A DNA stretch of 64,000 nt from NCBI RefSeq assembly GCF_022376445.1, contig NW_025954967.1, positions 620,001 to 684,000 on the forward strand, given 5' to 3'. The notes under the pieces are model-generated. The model saw only the letters and a program-made list of their open reading frames with translations. It ran no database searches and was not told the DNA's origin. Source of the stretch: Fomitopsis serialis (Eukaryota > Basidiomycota > Agaricomycetes > Polyporales > Fomitopsidaceae). Both the position numbers and the translations under genes were made by a program. Shown in pieces: positions 22,056-33,960 of the stretch (the stretch's first letter is position 1; every line of letters begins with the position of its first letter).

Positions 22056-24298
22056 TTACACAAGCCTTGTGGATTCCTCCTGACCCTCCACCGACATCTC
22101 ACCGATGGTATGCCCAGTATCTCGCGACATAGCCTGCTGGCGGATCGCTCTGCCGTTGACAAAAGTCTGGAAGTACCGACCTACGGCTTGCATGCCGTCC
22201 ATGTCAAGAGGTGCAACGAAGCCCACGATACCGTCGGGTCGGAGCACCACTAGAGCGCCCTCTGCAGCTCGCACACCGTACTTATCGTACGCGTCGCCCG
22301 AGTGGTCGTAGGCCATTTTCCCAAGAGGAGAGACTCCGAGGGCCTCCGCAGGCTGCAAGACTCCTTCGCCTCGCACGATGGACAGGAAAACGAAGACATC
22401 CGCCAGGGTGCGCGTAAACGACGCCTCAGAGTCAACATGTTGTCTGAGCTCCCGATACCTCGCGGCACTTGCCTCATCGAGCTTCATGAAATCATCCACA
22501 GGGCGTACTGCTCCCGCGAATACGAGAATGGTAAACCTGTTCCCGGCCGACGCGGTGAGTTCATGTAGCCTGCGCGGGAGCTTTGCGCCGGGACGGAAGA
22601 GTGCCGCGTCAGGACCACGGTGACCCACCGAAACCGTCGCGGAAGGGCCATTGCCAGGGCCTGGGTAGGTCTGGTTGAGTAGATTCTCGGGGTACGAGAT
22701 CCCTAGACCGACGTTGACGGCCGCACTCTCTTCAAAGACATTGTACAGGTAGTCATTGACATTGGCGTCCGGCAGTGCGTTGAATCGTGCGGGAATCTTG
22801 CCTGAGATGAGGGATGAGGTTTCCTTATCAAGCTCGATGAGGTGCTGGGCTAATGCACGACGCTCGGAGTCGTAGACCTCCAGGATTTCCTCCTTGTACC
22901 AGCCTTTCACGACGCCGGCCAGCTTCCAGGCGAGGTTCGTAGCATCTTGTATACCCGTATTCATGCCCTGCGGGAATTCGCTAGATCAGCTGCCTCGGAA
23001 CAGCGGTATACAGTGACATTGCAAAGATTCAGCACATACTCACCTGACCTGAGCCAGACGAATGTGTGTGGGCAGCATCTCCTGCCAAGAACACACGACC
23101 TTTCTTGAACTGCTCCGCCGCGCGCTGGCCTACGGCATACACGGTCCACCAGTCCAGCTGGAGGAACTCCAATGAATTGGGCTGCAGGGCTTTCTTCGCC
23201 TCCTCCATCACAACGTCAGCCGTGACACCCATTCCATCGACACCGTACAACTCATTCTTGAGCACGAAACCAATGCGTGTCCTGCCGTTGTCTGTCGGAA
23301 TCCAGAGGACGTTTCCGTGTTCTTTCGTCTCGATGGAGACGGCGAGCCACGGCGGTGAGGCAAGTCCGTCTTGACAATAGCGTCGAGCCGAACCCACTTG
23401 TGTGGGGACGACACGCCGGGGAAGGCGATATTACTGAGAGCGCGAACGGTGGACCGGCCGCCATCGGCGCCAACCAGATACTTGCTACCCACGACACTTG
23501 GTGAGGACCAACTTAGTCGACCTCACGTCGCACTCACCAGCGCACACGAACCAACTGGCCTTCTTTTACCTGAAGGGTGGCTGCAACGGGGTGATCAGAT
23601 GATTCATCGACGCTGTAGTCCATAAGCTTGACGGATGGTCGGACAGCATCTTCGTTCAGCTCTGCGATTGCACTGAGCATTGCGTCTTCTACGTATCGCT
23701 GGCGGATGCACATGCTGTGCCTAATCACTACAGTCATCATAGGATGAGGCACATATGTACGCACCAGAAGTCGAAATAAGTCTTGCCGGCGACTGCTTTC
23801 TCTATCCAGCCCCAGCCTCGCGAAGCCGTGGCCTGACCATCTTTTACGGTGACTGATCCCCTACACAAGGGATCAAATACCCCCTGGCAGCTTGAAATAA
23901 CGTACATATTGACTTATGAAACCAATATCAGCTATTCTATCGTACACACCGATCATGTCCAAGAGCTCCAGCGATCGCGGATAGAGGACGCAAGCGCGGC
24001 CATACAGAGTCTGCTGATCTCTAGCATGTTGTTCTGACGAATGACAGTCAGCGAGGTGAACGGTGAATCCGCACGTAAGCATAGAGCACACACCTACTAC
24101 CAAAGCTCGTACGCCATTCCTGATGAGCATCAGGGCGATGACAAGGGCGGTAGGTCCGCCGCCGACGATGAGAACATCGACAGACTCGGATTCCGCCAAC
24201 AGTGGGGATGGCGAGTGTTTCATGGGAGATTGCATGCTGCAGCGCTGATCGTTGGCGTCCTGGGAGATAATGCTCGATGCCGCAGTGTCGGGCTTCAT
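22056..24298 (-). CDS. FAD-dependent aromatic-ring monooxygenase (phenol 2-monooxygenase type)
   Basis: This is a group A flavoprotein monooxygenase that would hydroxylate a phenolic or similar aromatic substrate using NAD(P)H and oxygen. Visible parts are the N-terminal Rossmann motif DVLIVGGGPTALVIALML near 24170, RACVLYPRSLELLDMIGVYD, the DG motif YLVGADGGRSTVRALSNIAF near 23460, the GD motif VFLAGDAAHTHSSGSGQ near 23070, and GMNTGIQDATNLAWKLAGV after an intron. A C-terminal thioredoxin-like phenol hydroxylase dimerisation domain follows (RPGAKLPRRLHEL, LRPDGIVGFVAPLD), with the stop at 22056. Two oddities: the third Gly of the GxGxxG loop is Ala, and the frame breaks at about 23343, where one lost base in GGC would restore KTDLPHRRGSAVSIETKEHG. 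Several introns are placed by eye. The gene is either an intact enzyme with one base-call error or a recent pseudogene. Confidence 0.75.
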
Positions 24299-24309
24299 AA
24301 GTGCTGTGA

Positions 24310-24930
24310 AGCTTGAAGCCTCAAGGCAAGATCCACCTCGATGAGCGCTCGAGCGTACTCAAGCAGGGCGAATTTCAATCATGGACTCACTTCCGCCAGA
24401 CGCCGATGAGAAACGTGCAATCAGCATGTGGGGAACATCCGGACCAGGTCGGTCGACTGGTATTTAGTGGGATAGAAAAAGGACTGCCGGTTTCAGTACA
24501 CGATGCGCAGAAGCAGTGCTACTGCTAAGGATGGAACCCGTATGCTGAAGACGGACCTCATTGCGCGCGGAGCCTGAGCATAGTATCACTAGAGACACGA
24601 AGTAGATTGACGTCTAAGCATAGCAGTCGGTGAAACAGCCGGCGCCGTGACACACCTAGCGTACGACTGCTGCTGACTTCATATATTCTGAAATCCGCGT
24701 AATCACAGTCAGAACGCGCAACGGTCACAGGAGACAAACTTGGGTAACCGTTGGTCATTGATGCAGGGACCGACTGAAAGTGGAAGCGAGGTTGTGGGAC
24801 TTTGGGCAGCAGTGGGCTGAGCGGCGACGACGCGGTCTGTCACAAACATGTGCCGGATAACGTCACGCTACGTCGCCTGATGAAAGTAACGATGGAAGAA
24901 CTCGAAACCTTCGAGTGAGTTACGCATATT
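24310..24930. other. Intergenic, no gene seen
   Basis: This lies between the monooxygenase start and the permease 3' end. No supported frame was found. The final part (from about 24900) belongs to the inverted duplication shared with the window's right end. Confidence 0.4.
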
Positions 24931-25042
24931 TCATGGTCCAGTTTCCATATAAGCACAGTCTCAAGTGAGTACTTCTAGAATATCAATTATCCGTCAGCAG
25001 AACCGACTCTTTTTGCCGCACACACACCAATCAAGCCGCACC

Positions 25043-27539
25043 CTACACCAACTCCCTAAACCTCAACTCCAGCATCCTCAGCGGGACATAAAACAGCGCC
25101 GTCGCCACGAACGCCAGCTCGAACCCGATGTCGCCCGTCGTCCGCGCGAACGGGCCGACGAACCACACCTGGCCCATCGACGGCACGATCAGCCCGACCG
25201 TGAGCAGGCACGCGCCGATGGCCGCGAGCCCGAGCGGCAGCCGCCGGTAGTCGTTCCAGCAGCGCAGGTCGTAGTTCGCGAAGGCGCCGCGGCGGATGAC
25301 GAGGTGCTCGACGATCACGACGGCGCAAAACGCGCTCGTCCAGTAGCCGATCAGCCCGAGGAAGTTGCTCAGCGTGTCGTAGAACTTGTGCTGGCCCACG
25401 ATCGACAGCGGGATGACGCTGCGCGGGCGTCAGATCGATGCATACGCATGGAACTAGGGAGGACGTACATCGCGGTGGCAAGCACGGAGAAGAAGTACCG
25501 CGGGACGAGGATCGCCTGCGGGATGAACACCTGGAAGGACATGCAGAACGAGTAGAGCGTGATCGCGATGTTCCCCGTCGCGCTGAGCGCGAGCATGACC
25601 GTCAGGAACTTGCCAAAGTTGCCTACGGGGCTGAGGACCGCCTCGAGCAGCCCGCCGACGTTGCCGTTGGTATACCCGTCGTTCCACGCGGGCACCGTGG
25701 ACGCGGCCACGGCGAACGAGGCGCCGAGACATTGGAGGGTGATCTGCAGGTCGAGGTCAGGGCCCGGCTTGCGAAACGTGTCCGGCGCGACGTACGATGG
25801 GGACGTTCAGCCCGAGGTAAGTGTACATGAAGACCTTCCAACTGAATCGTCTGTAAGCGGATAGCCATAGCCTCGACTACGAGGGACTCACGCTGGGACG
25901 TCCGGTGTGTAATAGAGCGTGTAGTCCGAGCTGCACGGCCCATAACTGATCACAAAGCCCGCGATGACCGAGGCGAAACTCAAGATGTCGGCTGCGGTCG
26001 CCGGTTCTGCCGGCGGAGGGTTGATGAGGTGCTTGCCCCCGAGTCCAACGGCGACGACGTATGCGACGAGCACTGGTATCCACATCAGGCGCTCGTACCT
26101 GCCCCGAGGTCAGCGGCAGCGACAGCGCGATGCATGCAGGGACGCACCATACGAGGACCTTATAGCCACAGAAAGAGACCTGTGGTGACCAAATTATTAG
26201 ACAAGTCGACACGCATCGTCAGAGAATGGGATCGTACGAAGAGCGAGATTAGGGCAATGATTACAATTCCGACCCTGGCGCACAAAGCATGGTGAGCACA
26301 AGTTATCATCCGTGAGAGGAAGCAACGCACGTCCAACTGAGATGTCCATTCGATACACTTGATAATGTTTGGCCTCCAAGAATACAATTCAGGATGTTGT
26401 ATCCCATCCCCGTCGCCATGCCAAAGAGGCTCATAATGATAACGCCAAAATACCTGGGTTTGGCTGTCAGCGTGAGGTCGCAAACAGTTACTGACAGTTA
26501 AGTCCGCATCGTCGGGCCCCGCGCATCCCAAGCACACATAGGCGGAGTCCAGCGGGCGATATGGGTTCACGCCGGCCGCAGCGGACTCCGATGGCCAGGC
26601 TGAGCCAGGCAGCCGCAACCTTGGCTATGGTGGCCCAGGTTACAGCTATTTCGATATTGCTAGGCCCCCTCCCGAGAATGTGTGCACAGGCGGAGAGCGT
26701 CGGGCCTTCGTCTGGCCTTGTTCTCAGGTGATCCGCACGCTCTGCCGGTCGACCTCGGCTTCAAGTCTTGGTCTTGTTCACTCCCGACGCTGCTCGTTAT
26801 GATAGAATGTTGGTGCGGGAGACCAAATAATACCAAGGCCGACGAACCCCGCCTGTACACACTTTTCGGCGAGGTGGCATGAGCTGTAAGCGGCACAGTG
26901 TCTGGATCGCACGTCCGACGACCTCCGTGCCCAGACGCGCTTTTTGGGCGAGGCCCAAGGTTGTGAACCTAGCTTGAATGACGCACCCGAAACTGTAACG
27001 TGCTTGACACATCTGCCGGAGGCCTAACCTGGGGCCGAACGTCGCGCTAGGATGGCATGAGATAAAGATCACGAAGGAGAATAGGTCGTACACACAGGTA
27101 TGCCGGAGGTATGTTCGTTAGGAGGTTGAAGAAGAGGATGACCAGGCATGTGTCCCGGAGCCCGAGTCCGTATGCGATCGGTCCCAGCGTACCGGCCGAG
27201 AATCTGAGGTACCGACTTAAAGGGAGGCGTGGAACCGAGTCGTGGCAAGAACGCACGAGAGGATGTTGAAGTTTGCGGAGAGGAAAACAAAGAAGACTTT
27301 GCTGTAGTGTCTATCCGTCCGCTCTTCCGGAGGGACGGGAAGGATGCCTTGCACGCAGTGAGTTCGGGCGTTCTGCGTCAGTCGCCGTACCACGCACCTC
27401 TTTCCTCCACCCCCCATCTCAGCAACTGCCGACTCCACCGGGTCTTCGCAAACAGCTGGTTGTTGTGCAGATCGCCCACGAGTGACCCGACATCCTTCTC
27501 CGAGTCCGTAACGGCGTCGAACTTCTCTTCCTGGCTCAT
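25043..27539 (-). CDS. Purine-cytosine permease (NCS1 family, FCY2-like)
   Basis: This is a multi-spanning plasma-membrane transporter expected to import purines and cytosine with protons. The start at ATG 27539 (MSQEEKFDAVTDSEKDVGSL) is conserved in the duplicate at 61914, and an upstream in-frame ATG at 27569 is possible. Typical blocks in order are TRWSRQLLRWGVEERG, PVPPEERTDRHYSKVFFVF, SAGTLGPIAYGLGLRDTC, LGLRQMCQARYSFG, GVIIMSLFGMATGMGYNI, IPVLVAYVVAVGLGGKHLI, SFASVIAGFVISYGPCSSDY, TLQCLGASFAVAASTVPAW, NGNVGGLLEAVLSPVGNFGK, TLSNFLGLIGYWTSAFCAVV and the C-terminus MLELRFRELV ending at 25043. There are several 50 bp introns. One intron (26454-26986) is 533 bp because of an insertion. No exon break was seen, so this is the functional member of the pair. 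Confidence 0.88.
26500..26975 (-). repeat. Repeat inserted in a permease intron
   Basis: The duplicate gene has a 53 bp intron at this place (gtgcgtcattccag to aatccag). Here the intron begins gtgcgtcattc, then contains about 470 bp of extra DNA before the shared acceptor. The extra DNA is related to 9755-9990. It does not touch exons, so splicing could remove it. No terminal inverted repeat was found by eye. Confidence 0.7.
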
Positions 27540-28034
27540 GAGAGGCGTTCGTTGTGCTTGCGTCGACAACTAGGTGAGCTATAGTCCTGGACAAGCAGCG
27601 GGGGGATATGATAAGCAACCGGCTGGAGATCCGCTAGTATATACATAGCCCGGGAGAAGGTTCCGAGTGAGGGCTCCTTAACGGCGCTCCAGGCCGCATC
27701 CCGAAGACGAACACTACTCACGGTTGTCAACGTCCCCACTAGTAGTACCTCTATCTGACCTTCGCTGTGACGAGTGTTGTCGGCGATGCCGGGTGGCGGT
27801 CGTGTAGAGAAGTCATCCGGGGCCAAGCTGTGGAGAGCAGAATGCCGACGGCGCGGGTTGGGCGGGGCGGAAGTCCTGACTCGATGAGTCGGATGACTGG
27901 CAGAAATAAAATTGTTGCCCGGTTTCAAACGGGGAACAAATATTAAATCTTGAAGCCTGCTCAGCCTGGTGAGACCCGTTGAGTCGCTGCGGGATAAGTA
28001 CTGATGAACGGAAGAAGCAAGCTTGTTGCGATCG

Positions 28035-28595
28035 TCAATTGAAGCGAAAGTCCACTTTGGTAGTGGCATGTGAGATGGTCGCAACCGCCGCTAATGTCTA
28101 TACGGGTGAGGACGAACGCCAGGTTATGCGATGAAAGAGATGATTGTGAGCCAGAGACGGATCTCGGTTTGGCGACGAGCGTTGATGTTCAAATACAGAG
28201 GCGAAGACTGGCATCGTGAGTGACGACGTGACATACCCTCGGCTACACGCTGCCTATTCAAAAGTGACGCCCAGCACGCGAATACTCGTACTACTGCTTG
28301 AGAATAGCAGCGACGTGCGTTTTGGGTCCTTCATTAAGCTATCACCATTAGCTCATTCCACCAGTAAACACGGTAGACAGCCACGCACGTCTCGCCCTTC
28401 TACTAAGTTCTGCCGCTCCTTTCAGTTTCACGCCCAGGCTGTCTTAGTTAATGAGACGATCTGTTGCACTGCGAATATAGCCATGTCGAGTACGGAGGTG
28501 GCAGAGTTGGAATGTCATGGACCAAGTTCAGACCTCTTGAAGTTGTGCATGTGGGTGCCGTCAAGGAGCCGTGCTTGACGCCGGCTCGCACGTAC
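28035..28595 (+). repeat. Direct duplication, copy 2 (partner 17023-17571)
   Basis: This is a near-identical copy of 17023-17571, including the first codons of a two-module gene on the bottom strand (MPLPKWTFASI at about 28069-28037, after which similarity ends) and a coiled-coil gene relic. After 28595 the sequence gcgagcgcggagattcagaa resembles the coiled-coil gene further, whereas the partner switches to the palindrome region. Confidence 0.85.
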
Positions 28596-28856
28596 GAAGC
28601 GAGCGCGGAGATTCAGAAGACTCTCAAGAGCAAAATACTGCGGCACGTCCATTGCCAAGGCACGTCTGAGTGAACCTGCCACCAGCATTGCAGTGAGTCA
28701 TATGTACCACTGGCGCAGGCAACACCGCGCACGTCCTTTTTTAGATTCATAATTCACGCACCATATATCTTCGCTGGCACCAGTGGTGAGTCTCCACGTT
28801 CTCTCTGCTCGCATGAAACTCGATTCGCTACCTGATACCGCAAGTTCAATACAGTC

Positions 28857-31797
28857 ATGGCGCCTTTGGATTGGACCTTCGCCTCGATCTGGTCAATCGA
28901 TTCTTTGGACCAGACTCTTCGAACGCGGCTCCATCATCACTTCGATTATTTACACATCTTGAAGTCGTCATGGAACCAGACACTCGACGTACCATCTACT
29001 TGGATGTTGGTCAGTCCCAGTCTGTTCGACATTCATGATTGCATTCCTGATCAGCTGTATGGTTATCAGAACGACTCGGAGGTAGAGGCGGGTATCTGCT
29101 ACTCTCCGACTATGACAAGAGAATATAGCAGGGCTATCGTTCGTCTCCACCTCGGCTGCATCGAAGAGGAGCTCCGTCTCTTGACCGACGAAGAATTGAT
29201 TAATCGTGCGGCTCATGATACGTCACCGCACTTTTCTCTTGCCGCTGAGCGCCTCATGTTCATGCGTAATGATGACGGGGAATACATAAACCAAGACGAC
29301 GACTCTGTGGTTTACAATACCCACATGTCACTTCACCAAGTGGCGCAAGTATTGCAATATCAAGGTTCAGAGGTCTTGGCCGAGCATACCATTGCCATGG
29401 CTTTGGATGGTGTACCTTGCACCTACGTGCGCAGGTAAAATTTAAAACGTAAACCTTACAACGCAAGTAGCAACTGACTCCGAGTACGATCATCAGGGAA
29501 GCCCTGGGGGTCTTGGATATTCAGCACGCCGAGGATTCAGTACGATCCATTGATTGTGCCATCATCTACTATCCGATAGGACCGTCGACGTCAGCATCCC
29601 TAGAACATCTCGCCCATACACCCATTAGTGCTATCAATCCGGCGGTGATGCTCTGCATGAAGGGGCCTTCACGATGGCCTGTCGACAACGATCCGGGGTC
29701 GAACAGAGAGGATTTGCTACAGACTCGTCGTAACCTGGCGTTGTCGAGTGAATTGAGTTTGGAATCCATGATCCAATCGTGGTTTAACTCTCGGGACAAC
29801 GATGGAACAACGTCATCCTGTCATGACTCGGCTGTTCATTCAAGCGCGACGACGCTCCCAGCTTGTGCCATGTCTATGGGCATCATCTACGACTCGGAAT
29901 GGATCCACTTCGTAGCGCATATCCCCTATATCGCGGGCAACCGCCATCGGTATCTGTCTTTGCTCTTGGACACCCTTCCCTTCCCCTGTCGATGCGCCGG
30001 GGCTGTTACCGATTTTGTTCGTGGCCGCTATCGAGTCGCACTGGCCCTACTCTCTTGTCAGCACCACATCTTCCGTTTGGCGACGCTGCTGGAGCATGTC
30101 CAATGGGCGGAACACATCCAAACAGCGCATGAGTCAGCTCTGCAAGGTTTGTTCGAGGGTCTGCCTGATATCAGGTACGAGACGTCCTCGCGATCGAGCG
30201 GCTCGCAGTCGAGTCGATCACAATCAAATGATTCGGAAGCGAGCAATTCGTCGTCTCTGTATGGTTCCGCGAGACCAGATTTCTTCAAAGCAGAAATCGA
30301 GCGGGTTCAACCTGTTGTTCAATCCTGGTTGTTGGAATTGAAAGAGGCTCGTGTAGAATCAATTTCGGAAACTCTGGAGAGGTAATGTCTGCCGCGACCT
30401 GCAACGTGATAGGCATCCGATATTCACCGGGGTTATTTTGTCTTGGGTACCAGTGCAACGCATGTCATTGCAGAAGCGCATCCCCTAATTCCAGTCACGA
30501 CGACGACACTCTGGCAACTCTACGCGTTCGTTCCAGAAGCAATTTACTCCCATGCAACACCGTTACTACCCTGCAAACGCTAGTGATATCATCTGGTCAT
30601 TGTAAAACCATGCTCGGTCTCGAGGACACTCAGTACGTCACAGTATCAACTCTCGAGCATTCAATTCAGTTCGCAGGTATCTTCCTAGAGTGGGTGCCAG
30701 GCGCAACACCGTGACCCTCGCTGTCAATTGGGAGTTCAAAGACTTCGCATGGAGCTCACCAGAGTGTGCATCTACGCTGTCCAAGTATTTCAGGAAAGCG
30801 GCGAAAGGATACCTGGAATCCAACAACATAATAACCCGCATAGGCTCTATACCCGTACCATCTCGGTTCAGAGATAAGGTACGCTCGTCTGACTGTTGTA
30901 TAGACTGCAGTACAGTTCCTAATACTGGCTGGAATGTTTACAGAATGATGTGGTCGCGCGGCTCGTCAACCAAGATGCTCTTCAAGTAACGCTCACACGG
31001 GTGCAGTTAGCGATGGAGTTCCTCAATTATCATACCGAGAAGGAGTCGTGGCTGGGCCCTGATACGCCTGAGGATTACCCGGACTATGTGCCGCGTCTGT
31101 TCGTTCGAGATGATTGGACCGAGGAACAAATATGTGGCATACTAAGTCTCGTCCATTGCTGTGCTCGTTCTCAACAACTGGCTCGCGAATTGGCTTCTGA
31201 ACGCCTCATCGGAGACGCGATCCTAAGTATTTTCGGCCCGCATTATCCGTATTGGACTGCCATACCACGACTGGTGAAACGGTACGACTATGTCGACTCT
31301 GGCAACTGTTGACGCGTGCTGAGGGTTATCGGACTGACAGGAACATGGTTGCTCGTCATGGCTGCCTGCCTCTGGCGGGTTTCCTCCTTGGCGATACCGA
31401 TATGCCTGCCGGTGCTGTCATGACTGCACGGCGACACATGACTGAAGTGCTGCACCCAACTATGACCCTTCTTGCTGGGCAACATTGCAAGAGACAAGGG
31501 TGGAGGCTCGATCGGAGGCTCACAAAGGCGGATGCTGCAGTCCAATTGGACAAGAAGTTCTTCGTCTTCAGCGTGCTCTACAGTAGGCGGCTTTTCTGGG
31601 TGGATATCAACTTTCCAGCCATCAAGTACTCGCAATCCACCAAGCAGTTCAACTGGATGTTCATCAGTGCACCAGTCATGAGAACGGAATGCGAGCTGCC
31701 GATGAGCATTCCAACCCGGCTCGCCATCTTCCAAGCACTGCTGTTCATCGAACAGCATGTATACGTGCTGAAACATCAGCTTGAAGTATCGCTTTAA
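28857..31797 (+). CDS. Two-module family protein, copy 6 (best-preserved, intact)
   Basis: ATG 28857 opens MAPLDWTFASIWSIDSLDQT. Exons are roughly 28857-29434 (possible extra 48 bp in-frame intron near 29010), 29495-30384, 30700-30880, 30945-31275 and 31345-31797, about 800 residues. The N-terminal block has HMSLHQVAQVLQYQGSE and ALDGVPCTYVRR. Module 1 has SIDCAIIYYPIGPST (Asp codon 29552), INPAVMLCMKGPSRW (Lys codon 29660), MGIIYDSEWIHFVAHIPY, YLSLLLDTLPFPC and LALLSCQHHIFRLATLLE. A Ser/Arg-rich linker follows. The connecting part has SWLGPDTPEDYPDYVPRLF and QQLARELASERLIGDAI. Module 2 has HGCLPLAGFLLGDTDM, LHPTMTLLAGQHCKRQGWRL, FSVLYSRRLFWVDINFPAI and LAIFQALLFIEQHVYVLKHQ. There is no signal peptide or transmembrane segment. 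The family is unrecognised. The layout resembles two tandem copies of the core of the 6829-8573 protein. Confidence 0.75.
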
Positions 31798-33960
31798 TTA
31801 GACGGACTCAATATTATGTTCGGTGTGTACTATGCTTGCGCCTTCTACCCTGTAATCATGTGCGATGCTCAACGAGCGTGCCCGTTCCAGCGGTGCCGAC
31901 CCCCGGCGTGTGGGCGCCTCGGAGTCTTCGAGGGATCACGCTATAGCGCGGAGTGTATGGGGATTGGAAGTCGCGACGCCTCTTTTGTACAACAGTCCGA
32001 CGTCGTAGTCTTCGTAGTCTCCGTTGCATGCCATAAAAGCCGACAAGAGTCTTCGAGCCTAGATGTGAAATGCAAAACGTTAGTGGCCGTCGCTGGGCGC
32101 AGGTGCGAAGCACTCACGTATCAGGCCTGTGAGACGTGTGTCAGACGTGACACAATAACTGCTGGCTTAAACTCGGGGCCTGCTGGGAACTGCTAGGAAC
32201 AACACGACCATCTCCGTGAAGACGGTTGGAAAACTCAAGCATCGCGGCGGTCGCCATAACACACTGTGATGCTATCCCAACAACACATACGGGTATCAAC
32301 ACAGGTGTATAGCATATAGCACGTATCGCTCCAGAAGGTCTAACTGATACCACGAGACAATTAACGAGCACAGCAAGGCTGACCCGCCGGCTGTACTCTA
32401 CATACCTACTCTACCAATTCCACTCATCGTCGCTCTGATCGCGGCTCCCGCCCTTCGCAGCGAAGCTCGCCACGGCCGGCGACCGCGAATCCGGCACCAG
32501 CACGCTTCCGAGACCCTGCGCGCCGTCGTCGTCCTCCAGCAGCGACGCCGACGACGTGAGCTGCCCCCGGCCGGCGAAGGGGCCGGCGAGGGCGAGGGCG
32601 AAGTCGAGAGCGGGGAGAGCGTCGCCGCGAACGGGTTCGACGATATCGACACGGAGCTGCTCGACGCCGGCCCGGGCGACGCGAGCGCGGAGAAGAGCGA
32701 CTGCGACACGTCCGAGAGCAGCACCGACGCGCGCTTCTGGCTCTTCGTGAACCTGGCGACGTTACCAGTCAGTACGTGCAGACGGATAAATGGAAGGGTC
32801 ACGCACGTCTCGCCCTTCTGCAGCTCGTCCCATCTCCGCCCGACGCTGCTCCCTACCGTCTCCATCCATGTGGACATCGGCTGCACCGCGAGCGTGCCCA
32901 TGCCCGGTATGGCGGGGGCGGGAGGCCCGAGGACAAGTTCAGACTCGCGCGCTTGCTTGCACGCCTGCTGGCTGGTGTGGACGACGCCGCGTTCGGCGTC
33001 GTCGGCGAGTCCGGGAGGGGCGCGCTATCCCGCGACTTGCGCCGATGCAGCTTCGCGGCACGCAATGCACTCGCGGGGGAGATCTCCACACTCCCGCGCC
33101 GCTCCTCCCGCTCCTCCTCACCCTTTTCATCGAGTTCCTGTGGCGGCTCATCGAAGGCGAGCGACGACGCTGACGACTGGGAGAGACGCACGCTCGTCGA
33201 GGTCGTACCTGTTGTAGACACGGAGGACGTGCTCTGAGAGTTGGTGTGTCCCCGGGCGCGGTGTGCGGCCGCACGCGACATCGTCGTGAAGCCGGCGACA
33301 GACTGCACTGTTGGTGACGATGCGGTGGGGGAGGATACATCGCCGAGAATGAGGCGGCCCACACCTTGCACTCCCTCCTTGATACCATCGAGCGGTGAAA
33401 GCGGGCTGGCGACCGAAGAGTTGGAAGTGCTGGCGGTCGCGCGGTCCATGCCGCGACTGACGATGCGCTCCCACTTCCGCTTCAGCTGTGAGAGCTCGGC
33501 TTCGTGCACGGCCAGTTGTGAGCGCAGCTCGAGGCATTTGGATTCCTTCTGCGCGATGAATTGCAACAGGTCCGCGTGTCTAGCCTCGCGTTAACTCCGC
33601 GTACTCAAGAAGCGCAGAATACAGAGGATCGACGTACTTCTCCGTGAGAGTGAGTGGTCCACGATCTACCCGCGGTGACTGCAGTTCGTCCGAGCATCCA
33701 AGACTCCGTCTGTCACCGGCCGCAGACGGACTTCTCGCAGGTTGCGTTACGGACGCGCTCCGCCTCAGCGACGGCAATGCAGTGGTAGTCGGGGAGCGTA
33801 GCGACCACGACGGCGCGTTATCGCTAGGTAAGTAGCATATCGATGATTGTCGGCGAGACTTTGCACTCTTGAAGGAATTCGCGGTCGGCGGGGGAGTAGA
33901 GAGACCAGAGATTGTGGGGGAAGGACACGAGGATGTGGAGGGTGAACCTGACCCTCCTGG
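31330..33960 (+). repeat. Direct segmental duplication, right copy (partner 10130-12595)
   Basis: This holds the 3' end of copy 6, the spacer 31800-32410 and most of the coiled-coil gene. The homologous left copy is more decayed in the family-gene part. The two genes are convergent in both places. Confidence 0.65.

Larger units (their letters stand above)
24930..28010 (-). repeat. Inverted segmental duplication, left arm (partner 61450-64000)
   Basis: The reverse complement of this block matches 61450-64000. It covers the 3' flank (cagtttccatataagcacag on one side and its counterpart near 63980), the whole permease gene, its promoter region and about 400 bp further upstream (cttgcttcttccgttcatca here against cttgcttcccccgttcatca at 61450). 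The left arm is longer because it carries an extra insertion in one intron. The block ends about 25 bp before the unrelated 28035-28595 duplication begins, so two duplication junctions abut. Confidence 0.85.

Noticed and set aside
25720..25800. Apparent frameshift in the intact permease after LGLNVPI
   Set aside because: A 51 bp GTACGT..CTGCAG intron at this point joins NVPI to ITLQCLGASF in frame, so there is no lesion.
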